From Halobacillus litoralis (lineage in GTDB: Bacteria; Bacillota; Bacilli; Bacillales; Halobacillaceae): 64,000 nt of DNA. The notes beneath the pieces are model-generated. The model was not told the origin of the DNA and made no database searches. It saw nothing but the letters and a program-made list of their open reading frames with translations. Both the position numbers and the translations under genes were made by a program. The DNA lies in NCBI RefSeq assembly GCF_004101865.1, contig NZ_CP026118.1, forward strand, positions 3,179,001 to 3,243,000, given 5' to 3'. Below, one piece after another: positions 17,385-25,800 of this stretch (position 1 is the first letter of the stretch; each line of letters starts with the position of its first letter).

Positions 17385-18740
17385 TTATTTGATGGAGAAT
17401 TCTTCCTTGATGAGCAGTTCTTCAGGTGCTTTTCCGATATCTGATTCATGGAAGTAATCTCTGATCACGCCATCTTTCAGGTAATTGATGATTGAAACCA
17501 TTGTCATGCCCTGATCAAGAGCGAGATAAGCGTTTGTAACTTCCCCGGTTTCCACATTCACAGAATCCAGAAAACCGTATTTCCCATATATATCGAAACG
17601 TTTCAATTGCTGGATATTTTTGAATGCTTCCATTGGTGCGTAATCCAGTGCTAAGAATGTAGCGTGAGGGGTGACTGTTCCATCTGATTCATAGCCGTCC
17701 ATCCCTAGTGGTGTGGCAGCGAATTCGGAGTAATCTTCTGGTGTAGCGGCTGGAGACATCCCCCATGCTGCATACCCTTGTTCTTTAGCATATTCAATCT
17801 GAATCTCAGCATGCCGTTGGTTATTGAGGCCAAGCGCATCTTTGCCGAGTTCTTGTTCTTTCAAAACGAGGGGTGGCATGAGAGCTTCGAACATGCTTCC
17901 GCCCCAACTAGGTACATATTTTGTGCCGTTGTAGCTATAGTGTCCTTCAAATACATCTACTCCATCATACGTTTCCATATATCCTTCTGGGACCTGTGCC
18001 TGCCAGTCCCAGCTCTCCGGCATTGTCCGATGCATCTTCCACCAATGTTCTTCAGGGACATCCCCCTTTCCGATAGCGATATAACTAGCTACACGAGGTT
18101 CTGTGTAAAAAGCTCCGTAATGGTGGGCGGTGTAACTCTCAGCAGCTACATCATATCCCCCTCTCATCTGGCCCACTTCAGGTGTGTAGAGGGTGGAATA
18201 ATCCATATTCTGTACAATTTCATCCGATTGATCATGAAGTTCAGGGTAAGCTTGGCCGACGACGATCAAGCCTGCAGAAAGCCATCCATTATCCACGGTA
18301 GAAATGAACTCGCCCCAATCTGTATATAAGGATCCATCAGATGTGTTGTACCAGTTGTAAAACAAGCCATTCCATTTTTCCATATCTTCAAGAGTGTCCA
18401 GTGTGGTTTTGATTTTTTCCTTAGCTTTCTTGTGCGATAAATGACCAGCTTCTTCTGCTGCAATTGTGCTCATCATGTAAATGCCTATGTTCGTAGGGGA
18501 TGTATGTTTTTGCGGGATCATTTCACCGTTATCGTCATATCGGATTGCATCATAGGTGAGGCCGGTCTCTTCTACGGTGAATTCTTCAAAGTAACGGTAG
18601 GTCTGTTTTGAAATCGCTTTCAATTGTTTGGATAAAGCGACTTCTTTTCCTTTTGACGGTTGTTTGGCAATGGTGGCAGATGGAAGCCCTGCGCTTATAG
18701 TGAGGAGCAAAACTAAGAGTAGAGCAGACAACTTTCTCAA
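17385..18740 (-). CDS. Secreted glycoamylase-like (PF10091) glucanase, GH144-like
   Basis: A secreted enzyme of about 452 residues. It shows the (alpha/alpha)6 glycoamylase-like domain known from GH144 endo-beta-1,2-glucanases: YRYFEEFTVEETGLTYDAIR near the N-terminus, STVDNGWLSAGLIVVGQAYP, YVPSWGGSMFEALMPPLV, YAAWGMSPAATPEDY and VTPHATFLALDYAP. I chose the TTG at 18740: AAAGGA stands seven bases before it and the product opens RKLSALLLVLLLTISAG, a clean signal peptide. A longer ATG start at 18797 would place the operator (18768-18777) inside the gene and has no ribosome site; ATG 18758 is also possible. It shares the operator with the importer and GH3 genes. Predicted role: cut extracellular beta-1,2-glucan to oligomers. 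Other linkages handled by this family remain possible. Confidence 0.82.
   Translation of the reverse strand: MRKLSALLLVLLLTISAGLPSATIAKQPSKGKEVALSKQLKAISKQTYRYFEEFTVEETGLTYDAIRYDDNGEMIPQKHTSPTNIGIYMMSTIAAEEAGHLSHKKAKEKIKTTLDTLEDMEKWNGLFYNWYNTSDGSLYTDWGEFISTVDNGWLSAGLIVVGQAYPELHDQSDEIVQNMDYSTLYTPEVGQMRGGYDVAAESYTAHHYGAFYTEPRVASYIAIGKGDVPEEHWWKMHRTMPESWDWQAQVPEGYMETYDGVDVFEGHYSYNGTKYVPSWGGSMFEALMPPLVLKEQELGKDALGLNNQRHAEIQIEYAKEQGYAAWGMSPAATPEDYSEFAATPLGMDGYESDGTVTPHATFLALDYAPMEAFKNIQQLKRFDIYGKYGFLDSVNVETGEVTNAYLALDQGMTMVSIINYLKDGVIRDYFHESDIGKAPEELLIKEEFSIK
17591..17608. promoter_or_regulatory. Intragenic copy of the LacI operator
   Basis: TATCGAAACGTTTCAATT inside the glucanase gene is the same 18 bases as at the importer promoter (12965-12982 region). 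It encodes LKRFDI, so chance from codon choice is possible, but the identical flanks suggest a second operator that could support looping. Confidence 0.4.
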
Positions 18741-18765
18741 AAAAACACGTCCTTTCATGGATTTA

Positions 18766-18779
18766 GTGAAACGTTTCGA
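18766..18779. promoter_or_regulatory. LacI-type operator before the glucanase gene
   Basis: GTGAAACGTTTCGA with the perfect core GAAACGTTTC at 18768-18777, about 30 bases before the chosen start codon. Confidence 0.78.
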
Positions 18780-18888
18780 TTTAAGTGTACATAACATGAA
18801 AGGGAACGTAAATAATGTAATAGTAGCATTTATCAGAGTATTCAGATTGGTTATTTTGTAGGAGGAAAAAAGAGGAAATGGTTTAGGA

Positions 18889-18935
18889 GATGCCTGAGTC
18901 GCACTGTTGCTGCTGAAAAGTGCGACTCAGGCATC
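18889..18935. repeat. Perfect 16-bp inverted repeat
   Basis: GATGCCTGAGTCGCAC, a 15-base spacer, and its exact reverse complement. No T-run on either side, so not a typical terminator. It lies between the UbiA gene's end and the glucanase promoter. Confidence 0.7.
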
Positions 18936-19033
18936 AACGGCCTATGCTTCTACACAAACCATCATGATTTCCCAGGAAATATAGAAGATTTGCAATGGGA
19001 AATGTCAGAAAAAGGACTGATCAGCTGTATTTC

Positions 19034-19960
19034 TTAAATGAAAATCCCTAACCATAGAGCATTTACCATAGCAAAAACGAGAGTCATCTTCTCATAATTG
19101 GAAACCTGCTGATGATTATGAATGTCCATTTTCACAATCAGGGAGATCGTTGCGATGATGATGACGGCGAGACCGAGGGCCGCATAAATACGATCAAAGC
19201 CAAGCCAGAAAACGCAAAGACCTGTCATCCCGAAATATATAAGGGCTGGCAGGCGGCTGAAACCACTTCCGAACTTGTTGACCGCCCATACGACACTCGT
19301 ACGTTTAGTAGGTGAAGCCTGTTGGTCTGCTTCCCGATCAGGAATGTGGTGAATCATGACCCAGGCAATACAAAACAAAGCGTTGATGGTGGCATTTTGT
19401 ATGGCCCATAGTGGCACCGTTTCCATAGTTAACCAGGCTCCGGCAAGACCGAGAAAGAAAACAGACGGGAAAGTTGACAGCCATTCTCCGACAAACGGAC
19501 GGTAACTTAACCGTAAAGGGGGAAGGGAATAAGAGATTGCGCCCCAGAGACCGATAGATAACAAGATGGCCAGCTTATAATATTGAAAGAACAGTAGAGT
19601 AAGTACTATGATGCATAAAGTGACAATCAATCCTTTGCCTAAACGCCACATTGTTGAAGAGGAAATTAAACCGGTTTGAATCACTCGGCTCCCTCCTGAC
19701 AATATTGCAGGACTATTGGCATCAGTCCCGGATTGATCGTCTATGTAGTCGTTCAAGATATGGGTCAGGATTCCATGGATCATGATAGCACCGACGACCA
19801 GGAGGGTGAAGGTCGTCACCAATGTATTACCTGAGATGGAGAAATATAGATATAGAGGGAGAATTGTAGATACGATGGTAGCCATGCTTGAGGAAATAAC
19901 CGCCACTGCTCGAAGCAGAAGCCATCCTCCCTTTAAGGTTGTGAGGGCTTGGCTGAACAT
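19034..19960 (-). CDS. UbiA-family prenyltransferase (MenA-like)
   Basis: A 308-residue membrane protein with about eight or nine helices. The first Asp-rich motif NDYIDDQSGTD at 70-80 (NDxxDxxxD) and the second, near DREADQQASPTKRTSVVW, bind the magnesium and diphosphate of the prenyl donor. Family members join a prenyl chain to an aromatic acceptor, as MenA does in menaquinone synthesis; others make haem O or archaeal-type lipids. There is no men gene nearby, and the gene stands alone, so the acceptor is unknown. AAAGGAG lies ten bases before the ATG. Confidence 0.87.
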   Translation of the reverse strand: MFSQALTTLKGGWLLLRAVAVISSSMATIVSTILPLYLYFSISGNTLVTTFTLLVVGAIMIHGILTHILNDYIDDQSGTDANSPAILSGGSRVIQTGLISSSTMWRLGKGLIVTLCIIVLTLLFFQYYKLAILLSIGLWGAISYSLPPLRLSYRPFVGEWLSTFPSVFFLGLAGAWLTMETVPLWAIQNATINALFCIAWVMIHHIPDREADQQASPTKRTSVVWAVNKFGSGFSRLPALIYFGMTGLCVFWLGFDRIYAALGLAVIIIATISLIVKMDIHNHQQVSNYEKMTLVFAMVNALWLGIFI

Positions 19961-20116
19961 ATTAAAACAACTCCTTTATTTTAAAGTATAATGGGTCTGG
20001 TATTTTTAAATATAACATACCCGTTTGAAAGAGATATCAAGCTTTGAGGTGGAAATCCTTCACCTATACATGTAATAGGTTTACAATATATTAAACAGAT
20101 CAAAGGAGGAAAGCTT

Positions 20117-20875
20117 ATGAAATATTTGCGTTTTCAAACGAGTGGAGAAGTTTGTTTTGGTCTATTGGAAGGGGAAACGATCACTCAATTGAAAGGTGAT
20201 TACCTGAAGGGAGCTATTGAAAAAAGTTCAGTTACATATGATTTGGATGAAGTGACACTCCTGCCACCTGTCGAACCGTCTCAGGTGATCGGGATTGGAC
20301 TTAATTATGCACTCCATGCAGAAGAAACGGGAAAGCCGCTGCCAGAGGAACCGATGATGTTCATGGTTTCACCAAGTGCTGTGATAGCTGATGGGGAGAA
20401 AATCGAACTGCCGAACATGGACCATCGGATCGACTATGAAGCAGAGCTTGCTGTAGTAATTGGAAAAGAAGCGAAACATGTGACGAAGGAAGATGCTCTT
20501 TCTTACGTTTTCGGTTACACGATGGGCAACGATATTTCCAATCGGCACTTACAAAAGAAAGATGGGCAGTTCACAAGAGCGAAGTCATTCGCCACTTTCA
20601 AGCCGCTTGGCCCTGCCATCGAGACAGAACTTGATCCGAATCGTACAGGGATCAAACTTTCACTGAATGGGAATATCAAACAGCAGTCCAATACGAGTGA
20701 TTTGATTCATAGTGTGGAAGATTTATTGGTGAAGGTGACAGAAGTGATGACACTTAAACCAGGGGATGTCATTTTGACAGGAACACCATCAGGCGTCGGC
20801 CCGCTTTCACCTGGTGATCAAGTCGAAATTGAGATTGAGGGAATCGGTAAACTTACCAACGCTGTAAAAGAGTAA
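20117..20875 (+). CDS. Fumarylacetoacetate hydrolase family protein
   Basis: A 252-residue FAH-domain enzyme. Family marks: VIGIGLNYALHAEETGKPLP, the metal ligands in DYEAELAVVIG, GYTMGNDISNRHLQ, and TGTPSGVGPLSPGDQVEIEI near the C-terminus. FAH enzymes hydrolyse or decarboxylate 2,4-diketo acids, such as acylpyruvates, oxaloacetate or aromatic ring-cleavage products, with Mg or Mn. With no pathway genes nearby, the likely roles are acylpyruvate hydrolase or oxaloacetate decarboxylase; substrate not known. AAAGGAGGA precedes the ATG. Confidence 0.9.
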   Translation: MKYLRFQTSGEVCFGLLEGETITQLKGDYLKGAIEKSSVTYDLDEVTLLPPVEPSQVIGIGLNYALHAEETGKPLPEEPMMFMVSPSAVIADGEKIELPNMDHRIDYEAELAVVIGKEAKHVTKEDALSYVFGYTMGNDISNRHLQKKDGQFTRAKSFATFKPLGPAIETELDPNRTGIKLSLNGNIKQQSNTSDLIHSVEDLLVKVTEVMTLKPGDVILTGTPSGVGPLSPGDQVEIEIEGIGKLTNAVKE

Positions 20876-20913
20876 ATGAGAAGGTGGCTGGGACAAAAGA
20901 ATTTTGCCGCTAG

Positions 20914-20942
20914 AAAACCCGAATGAATTTGTTCGGGTTTTC
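20914..20942 (+). terminator. Terminator after the FAH gene (repeat-associated)
   Basis: AAAACCCGAA / TTCGGGTTTT stem with T-rich end. Part of the same repeated block seen after the LacI gene. Confidence 0.85.
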
Positions 20943-20985
20943 TTTATGAAGCAATAAATGCATACGCCGCTCCGGCATCATACTT

Positions 20986-21190
20986 GTGGTCACTGAAAAA
21001 ACCTTCTCAATCTAGAGGAGCTGTTAACGTTGGTTGTTGCTTCTCACGAATCGCTTGTCGGTAGGTGCTTGCCGCGGGCACGGCCTCAGCTAACTTGGTC
21101 AAGAAGATCACTTGACCAAGTGGATCTTCGGCTCGCGCTGTTCCCGCAGGCGTCACCACCGAACGCTCCTCGTGGAAGCAACGAGGCCAC
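20986..21190 (-). repeat. Hairpin repeat superfamily, copy 2 (about 205 bases)
   Basis: About 90 percent identical over 200 bases to 42212-42415. On the minus strand it holds CCTGCGGGAACAGCGCGAGC, an inner palindrome (CCACTTGGTCAAG / CTTGACCAAG), and GAGGCCGTGCCCGCGG. The two copies create similar spurious open frames. The rest of 20876-21616 holds no gene that I can support. Confidence 0.88.
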
Positions 21191-21192
21191 CT

Positions 21193-21241
21193 AAAAAGAG
21201 TGATTTTCTTTGATTTAAAAACAAAGAAAATCACTCTTTTT
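21193..21241. repeat. Perfect 20-bp stem hairpin
   Basis: AAAAAGAGTGATTTTCTTTG, a nine-base loop, then its exact reverse complement ending in TTTTT. Could work as a terminator in either direction, but no gene lies close on either side. Confidence 0.8.
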
Positions 21242-21308
21242 CCTTGTACATTGAAAGAAGCCGATTTGATGCATAACTCAAAAAGTTGCAGTTCTTCAGT
21301 GGCCTCCA

Positions 21309-21342
21309 TCATACTTCGCTTTCCGCGGGTACGAGCAGGAGT
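21309..21342. repeat. Collapsed copy of the hairpin repeat
   Basis: CGCTTTCCGCGGG is followed almost at once by CAGGAGTCT: the outer arms of the superfamily with the inner part lost. Confidence 0.55.
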
Positions 21343-21616
21343 CTGCCAAGTGCGTACAAATGATTATTCCATATGCAATTGTTGCTGAGCGAAGGCCTTG
21401 TAAAGTTCTTGATGCTGGAATAGCTGGCCACGCTTCCTGAGACCTCTCATTTCCTTTCTCCAAAAAAGAGACAATCTGATTCCCAATGGGGGAACGGAAT
21501 AATCTAAGAGGTAAGTTGAGAAGAGCCAGCCATATTAAAGTTGAAAAGGAATATTAAAATATACGTGAGACTCTTGCCATCACACGGATTTTTCATTTAA
21601 TTGAGAGGTGGGTAAC

Positions 21617-22711
21617 TTATGAAATCCAACCTTTGTTCTTCAATTTTTCTATAGATAATAAAGGCACTAGATTATCAAAAATATGGGTATTTCCCTCGGG
21701 AGAAATAGAATACGCTCCTCGATATTTCGTTCCAGGTGACCTGAATTCTATCATACGTTCATAAGCTTTGAGAGCCAGCTTTTTATTTTCAATTTCTATT
21801 GATAGCATAATCAACAGGCCATACACAGCCGGTGATTCATAGTCGACTGAAGGCTTGAGGGTTTCAATATTGTATTCCCCATATAATATGCCTTTATTAT
21901 TCAGTTCTGAGTATATAAATTCTATAAGACCTTTAGAGTTTTCACTTAACTGTGATTTGTTCAAAGCGACCAGAAGTTGATCGATCATGTTTACTTCATC
22001 ATCGTACAAATATTCATTCCTATCTATTCGATAGGATTTAGGAGCTAGTCCATTTTTAAGAGGAAATCCTGTTGATAATTCGATCATCCTCATATAACTG
22101 TCATTTGTAATGTGATTGTTTTGTACCAGAATCTTCAATGCTTCAATGTCTAAATAGGAAAGTGTGATGGTGTCAGAACGGGCTTCATTTGAACGGTCAT
22201 AGAAGTCCGTCAAGGTTGATTTATTCATCATATTTTTACCCAGGAAATGACTGATCTGGTTAGCTGTGTCTTTATATTTTGATTCCTGCCACAATAGATA
22301 CCCTTCAGTCAAAGCTTTGACAATCCTGAGGTCGTCAACTAGAGCGTTAGTGGGGTCTTCAACTTTCCCATTTTTCGTCAGCTTCCAATAAACGAAACCA
22401 CTTTCTTCCATGAACAGGTTTACAAGGGTGTGATAACTTTGGTCAAATGTTGGTTTGTCTTCGGTTTCAATCGCATAAAGCATAAGTAATCCAAGAGATT
22501 CAGATAAAGCCTCTCTCCCCTGGACTTCATCTGAATCTTGTGCCGTACTCTGGTGGATGTTGGTCGCTAGTGTGCCATTCTCATTTCTCATCCATTGATT
22601 AATGAATTGATGGGTATCCGTGTTGCTTCTCCCAGAGTTCCATGTCGTGAAAAAGGTGATGGTCAAAGCTGCAAATATGAAAAAAATAATGAATATGGGG
22701 ATCTTTTTCAA
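21617..22711 (-). CDS. ydaJ: YdaJ-like exopolysaccharide protein (GH8-like fold)
   Basis: A 364-residue protein with one N-terminal membrane segment (IPIFIIFFIFAALTITFFT), the rest outside the cell. Repeated helical pairs and the conserved EALSESLGLLMLYAIETED (with the family acid near residue 70) are like the (alpha/alpha)6 glycosyl hydrolase 8 fold of B. subtilis YdaJ and Listeria PssZ-type proteins. YALYxD-like region YLYDDEVNMIDQLLV also fits. It ends an operon with a GT2 synthase and two DUF2334 proteins, 26 bases after the GT2 gene. Likely role: trimming or releasing the exopolysaccharide. Length matches YdaJ. Confidence 0.82.
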   Translation of the reverse strand: MKKIPIFIIFFIFAALTITFFTTWNSGRSNTDTHQFINQWMRNENGTLATNIHQSTAQDSDEVQGREALSESLGLLMLYAIETEDKPTFDQSYHTLVNLFMEESGFVYWKLTKNGKVEDPTNALVDDLRIVKALTEGYLLWQESKYKDTANQISHFLGKNMMNKSTLTDFYDRSNEARSDTITLSYLDIEALKILVQNNHITNDSYMRMIELSTGFPLKNGLAPKSYRIDRNEYLYDDEVNMIDQLLVALNKSQLSENSKGLIEFIYSELNNKGILYGEYNIETLKPSVDYESPAVYGLLIMLSIEIENKKLALKAYERMIEFRSPGTKYRGAYSISPEGNTHIFDNLVPLLSIEKLKNKGWIS

Positions 22712-22737
22712 CTCCTCACCTACCTATGCTCCTTTTA

Positions 22738-24024
22738 TTAAGAAGCAGATCTTTTTTCTTTTTGATGTTTTTCTTTGAATCTCTGTGTTTTGTACCAAGT
22801 GACTTCTTGATTGAAGAGCACCCGTTTCGTTTCAAGATATGTGGCATAGACCACTAAGATGATCCATAGTTGGGAGTAAGTGAAATACATGAATAGGATG
22901 ATCCAGAAGTTTTTCCATGTCAGCTGATTCTTCTCAAAGCTCAGCGCTAAGGTCACTTCTGTTACGAATAATAAAAAGCCGAGAATGAGTAATAAGTAAG
23001 ACACGATGCCGACTGACAGATTCAAGTCCCAAAATAAATTCATGATGAATAAAGTGTGGGAAACGATAACCCCTCCGAAAAATAAAAGGTATGTGAAAAG
23101 AAAATAGACAAGGTCAATGGCGACCTTCTTCTTTTTTAACCGATGAAAGTTAAGAAGGTACTTTAATATTACATACTCATTCCCTCTTGCCCAGCGTGTT
23201 CTTTGTTTCCACCAAACTTTTATGTTCTCTGGTTCTTGTTCCCATGTAATAGCAGCCGGGAAGAAACGGATGTGGTAACCTAAATCATACACTCGGAAGC
23301 TGAGTTCTGTATCTTCAGAGAGAGCTTTTTCGTCCCAGCCTCCTAACCTGTCTAAAATGGAAAGCCTGATCGCGAAATTTGTCCCTGGAATTGTAGACAT
23401 CTTAAACCAGAACCAGCGTCCTGCCTGAGCCAACCACTGGAATGTTATCGTTTCAATGTTAATTAACCGGGTCATCAAGTTGCGGTTACTGTTTGTAACG
23501 CGGAATTTCCCGACGACAGCACCTGCTTTCGGGTCATTCTGCAGCCCTAAAGTGAGGTAGCGGACGGCGTCAGCTTCTGGAGTGTTGTCCGCATCATATA
23601 CGATGATCACTTCTCCAGAAGCAGCCTTTAATCCTTGATTCAACGCTCCTGATTTGCCTTTGCCAGCATGGGGAGGTTTCGTATGGACGACTTTGATATT
23701 AGCGTGTTTATCTGCATAAGCATCAGCGATTTTTCCTGTATTATCACTCGAATTATCATTAATCACAATGACTTCCAATTTATCAAGAGGGTAATTCAAA
23801 CGAAGCATAGCATCCAGAGTATCCTCAATGACAACTTCTTCGTCATGGGCAGGAATGAGGACACTCACTGAAGGTGAGCCATTTGCGGCCTTCTTCCATT
23901 TGTCTGCGGTCTTTTTGTAACTCTGAGCATGGAGATACCCGCCCTGCATGAGAAACATGTGATAAAATAACATCAACCAAATCAGGAATAGTGAAATGTA
24001 TAAAAATAGGTCAGCCAACTTCAT
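22738..24024 (-). CDS. ydaM: Processive family 2 glycosyltransferase (YdaM-like exopolysaccharide synthase)
   Basis: About 428 residues. Membrane helices flank a cytoplasmic GT-A domain with SVLIPAHDEEVVIEDTLDAM, VIVYDADNTPE (DxD), LSEDTELSFRV (ED acceptor base) and the product-binding QRTRWARG. This is the layout of cellulose or poly-N-acetylglucosamine synthases. No PilZ domain is visible. The GGAGGG site touches the ATG at 24024; a TTG six bases later has better spacing, so either start may be used. The start overlaps the end of the DUF2334 gene. In B. subtilis the matching gene ydaM belongs to the c-di-GMP-controlled ydaJKLMN operon. Confidence 0.9.
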   Translation of the reverse strand: MKLADLFLYISLFLIWLMLFYHMFLMQGGYLHAQSYKKTADKWKKAANGSPSVSVLIPAHDEEVVIEDTLDAMLRLNYPLDKLEVIVINDNSSDNTGKIADAYADKHANIKVVHTKPPHAGKGKSGALNQGLKAASGEVIIVYDADNTPEADAVRYLTLGLQNDPKAGAVVGKFRVTNSNRNLMTRLINIETITFQWLAQAGRWFWFKMSTIPGTNFAIRLSILDRLGGWDEKALSEDTELSFRVYDLGYHIRFFPAAITWEQEPENIKVWWKQRTRWARGNEYVILKYLLNFHRLKKKKVAIDLVYFLFTYLLFFGGVIVSHTLFIMNLFWDLNLSVGIVSYLLLILGFLLFVTEVTLALSFEKNQLTWKNFWIILFMYFTYSQLWIILVVYATYLETKRVLFNQEVTWYKTQRFKEKHQKEKRSAS

Positions 24025-25732
24025 CCCTCCGTTCTTCTTTAGCCAAGCGTCTATAAGAGACAATCGTATAACTGAAGAAGACAATTACGGCTAATGTTCC
24101 TGTTCCTACCATAGCCCATGTAATTTTATCTATAATATTCCTGATGAAGTAGGTGAAGCTTATCTTAGATGTTGTAATTGAGGCAATCCGGGTTTGATTG
24201 ACCGATACTTTTTCTCCTGAACTTTTAATGGAAACATCAGATGTATTCACTGTAGTGTTCTCTTCTTTCAAATCAATCCAGTCAATTGGAAATTTCTCTA
24301 AACGATTGACAAGTTTCTTAAAACCCTCAACTCCAAGATATGGATGATAAAAAACCGATAAAATTCCATCTCTAACGATCAATTGCTCCTCAGCGGTGTC
24401 GATGATTTCTTCTATCGCATCAGGGTTTTCAGGTTGGACATAACCTAAAGTCTCGGGTAAAAGTGTCATCCCACCTAAGAAAGATGGTTGTGTTATATAA
24501 GGGGCACCATCCATGATCTCCCAATCCTTGTCACTCAATTGCACTTGTCCGACATAGTGTGAGAAATGTTTTGCGATGGTTTGGTATCCGTTTTGCGACA
24601 TCGTGTAATGGGGGGCTTCGAATGCTAATGGTGTTATACCGAAACCGAGCATCTCACTCATCCCTTTATTCACTTTGTCAGTAATATATTGTCTTTCAAA
24701 TTCTTCCAACGTTGCTAAATAGCTTTCATACTCCAGGTCAGTCTTAAAATCATGAGGATTCTTGATCGGCTGATTGTCATCCGCTTCTTTGTAAATTGGC
24801 GTATTGTTCTCGACATCCCAAAATTCGAAACCTTCCCCTGTTTCTGTTGATCGGTATTGATGTGTGTATCCGTGTAATACAACAGATCCGCCATTTTTCT
24901 GCATATACTTCAGAACATCAAGTACCTCGGGGTGGTCCGACATATGGACATTGGCACCTGTTTCAGGATTGACATATACAGGGATGACAGCAACCATGAA
25001 TGGAATGTTTTTGTCTATCAGCACATCTGCTACTTCTTTTAATTTCACCGGATCTACAAGTGGATGAACATCTTCCAACCTCATATACCCAGGATTATCA
25101 TTTGTATGAGCTGTCTCGAATACTTCGTGCAACACTTCCCCTAATAAGAGGGAGAAAGGCGAAATTAATAGTTTTGAACCTACATAGTAAACCTTATTTT
25201 TTTTAGTGATTAATGGATATTCTATATGTCCAGCTTTAGCCCATGCTAAGACTTCCGCTGTTTTGTCTGCTTTGATATTAAAGACATTATGAATCTCCGT
25301 TTCTATTTTTTCTTCGGGTTTGGCGGTCAAGTATAATTCGTTGAAGTTTTCCAGTCCCATGGGTGTGGCAAAATTGTACCGGGAGCCAAATTGTTCTGTA
25401 TTATGTCCGAACGCAACGATTTTACCTTCGTATGTTTGTATCGCTTTCACTAAAGCATCTGGCAGTTTCTGTTGTTTACCTCCGTGATAGAACAGATGAG
25501 TGATTTCCTCAGTATCTTCGGATGAAAAATCCACATCGCGCACATATTCAATGTCCGTTGTGAAATGACTGAGAAGTAAGTCCAATCTTTTGTGATTCTC
25601 TTCTACTGGGTTTTTTTCAGAGTAAACGACTAGAACCTTTGATGATTCACCACCACTATTTGCAAAAATGGATGTGGGAAGACAGAAACCAATAAGAGTA
25701 AGGAAAGAGATAAGTAGCAACAATTTCTTCAC
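24011..25732 (-). CDS. ydaL: DUF2334 (YdaL-like) membrane-anchored protein, copy B
   Basis: A 573-residue protein starting with GTG after AAGGAGGAG. A signal peptide (about 1-24) leads to a large outer part: an early alpha/beta region, then the DUF2334 polysaccharide-deacetylase-like barrel with RLEDVHPLVDP, VVLHGYTHQY, AFEAPHYTMS and VFYHPYLG, and a C-terminal helix (ITWAMVGTGTLAVIVFFSYTI). The His and Asp groups match where deacetylases hold metal. YdaL of B. subtilis is the named relative, from an exopolysaccharide operon. Clear paralogue of the next upstream gene; both keep HGYT and HPYLG. Predicted role: modify or guide the polymer made by the GT2 enzyme. Confidence 0.85.
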   Translation of the reverse strand: MKKLLLLISFLTLIGFCLPTSIFANSGGESSKVLVVYSEKNPVEENHKRLDLLLSHFTTDIEYVRDVDFSSEDTEEITHLFYHGGKQQKLPDALVKAIQTYEGKIVAFGHNTEQFGSRYNFATPMGLENFNELYLTAKPEEKIETEIHNVFNIKADKTAEVLAWAKAGHIEYPLITKKNKVYYVGSKLLISPFSLLLGEVLHEVFETAHTNDNPGYMRLEDVHPLVDPVKLKEVADVLIDKNIPFMVAVIPVYVNPETGANVHMSDHPEVLDVLKYMQKNGGSVVLHGYTHQYRSTETGEGFEFWDVENNTPIYKEADDNQPIKNPHDFKTDLEYESYLATLEEFERQYITDKVNKGMSEMLGFGITPLAFEAPHYTMSQNGYQTIAKHFSHYVGQVQLSDKDWEIMDGAPYITQPSFLGGMTLLPETLGYVQPENPDAIEEIIDTAEEQLIVRDGILSVFYHPYLGVEGFKKLVNRLEKFPIDWIDLKEENTTVNTSDVSIKSSGEKVSVNQTRIASITTSKISFTYFIRNIIDKITWAMVGTGTLAVIVFFSYTIVSYRRLAKEERRDEVG

Positions 25733-25763
25733 CGGTTCTCCTCCTTTATTTGATCGATTATAT

Positions 25764-25781
25764 TGTTCTTAATAAAGAACA
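25764..25781. promoter_or_regulatory. Palindrome TGTTCTT-N4-AAGAACA between the DUF2334 genes
   Basis: Seven-base arms around AATA, 31 bases before the second DUF2334 gene. Closely related sites lie at 27463-27476 and overlap the LCP gene promoter at about 27656-27668. Candidate operator of an unknown regulator. Confidence 0.5.
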
Positions 25782-25800
25782 TCAGGGTATGAAATTTTAT

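Noticed and set aside
17778..18329. Open frame of 183 codons on the plus strand
   Set aside because: Antisense to the secreted glucanase gene, without start signal or recognisable motif.
18861..19037. Plus-strand frame ending ...GNIEDLQWEMSEKGLISCIS
   Set aside because: The end looks protein-like, but there is no start codon with a ribosome site and the frame passes through a perfect inverted repeat. Kept only as a possible relic.
21007..21312. Open frame of 101 codons on the minus strand
   Set aside because: It lies in the hairpin repeat. A frame with the same C-terminal half appears at 42231-42506 only because the repeat is copied there; no ribosome site.
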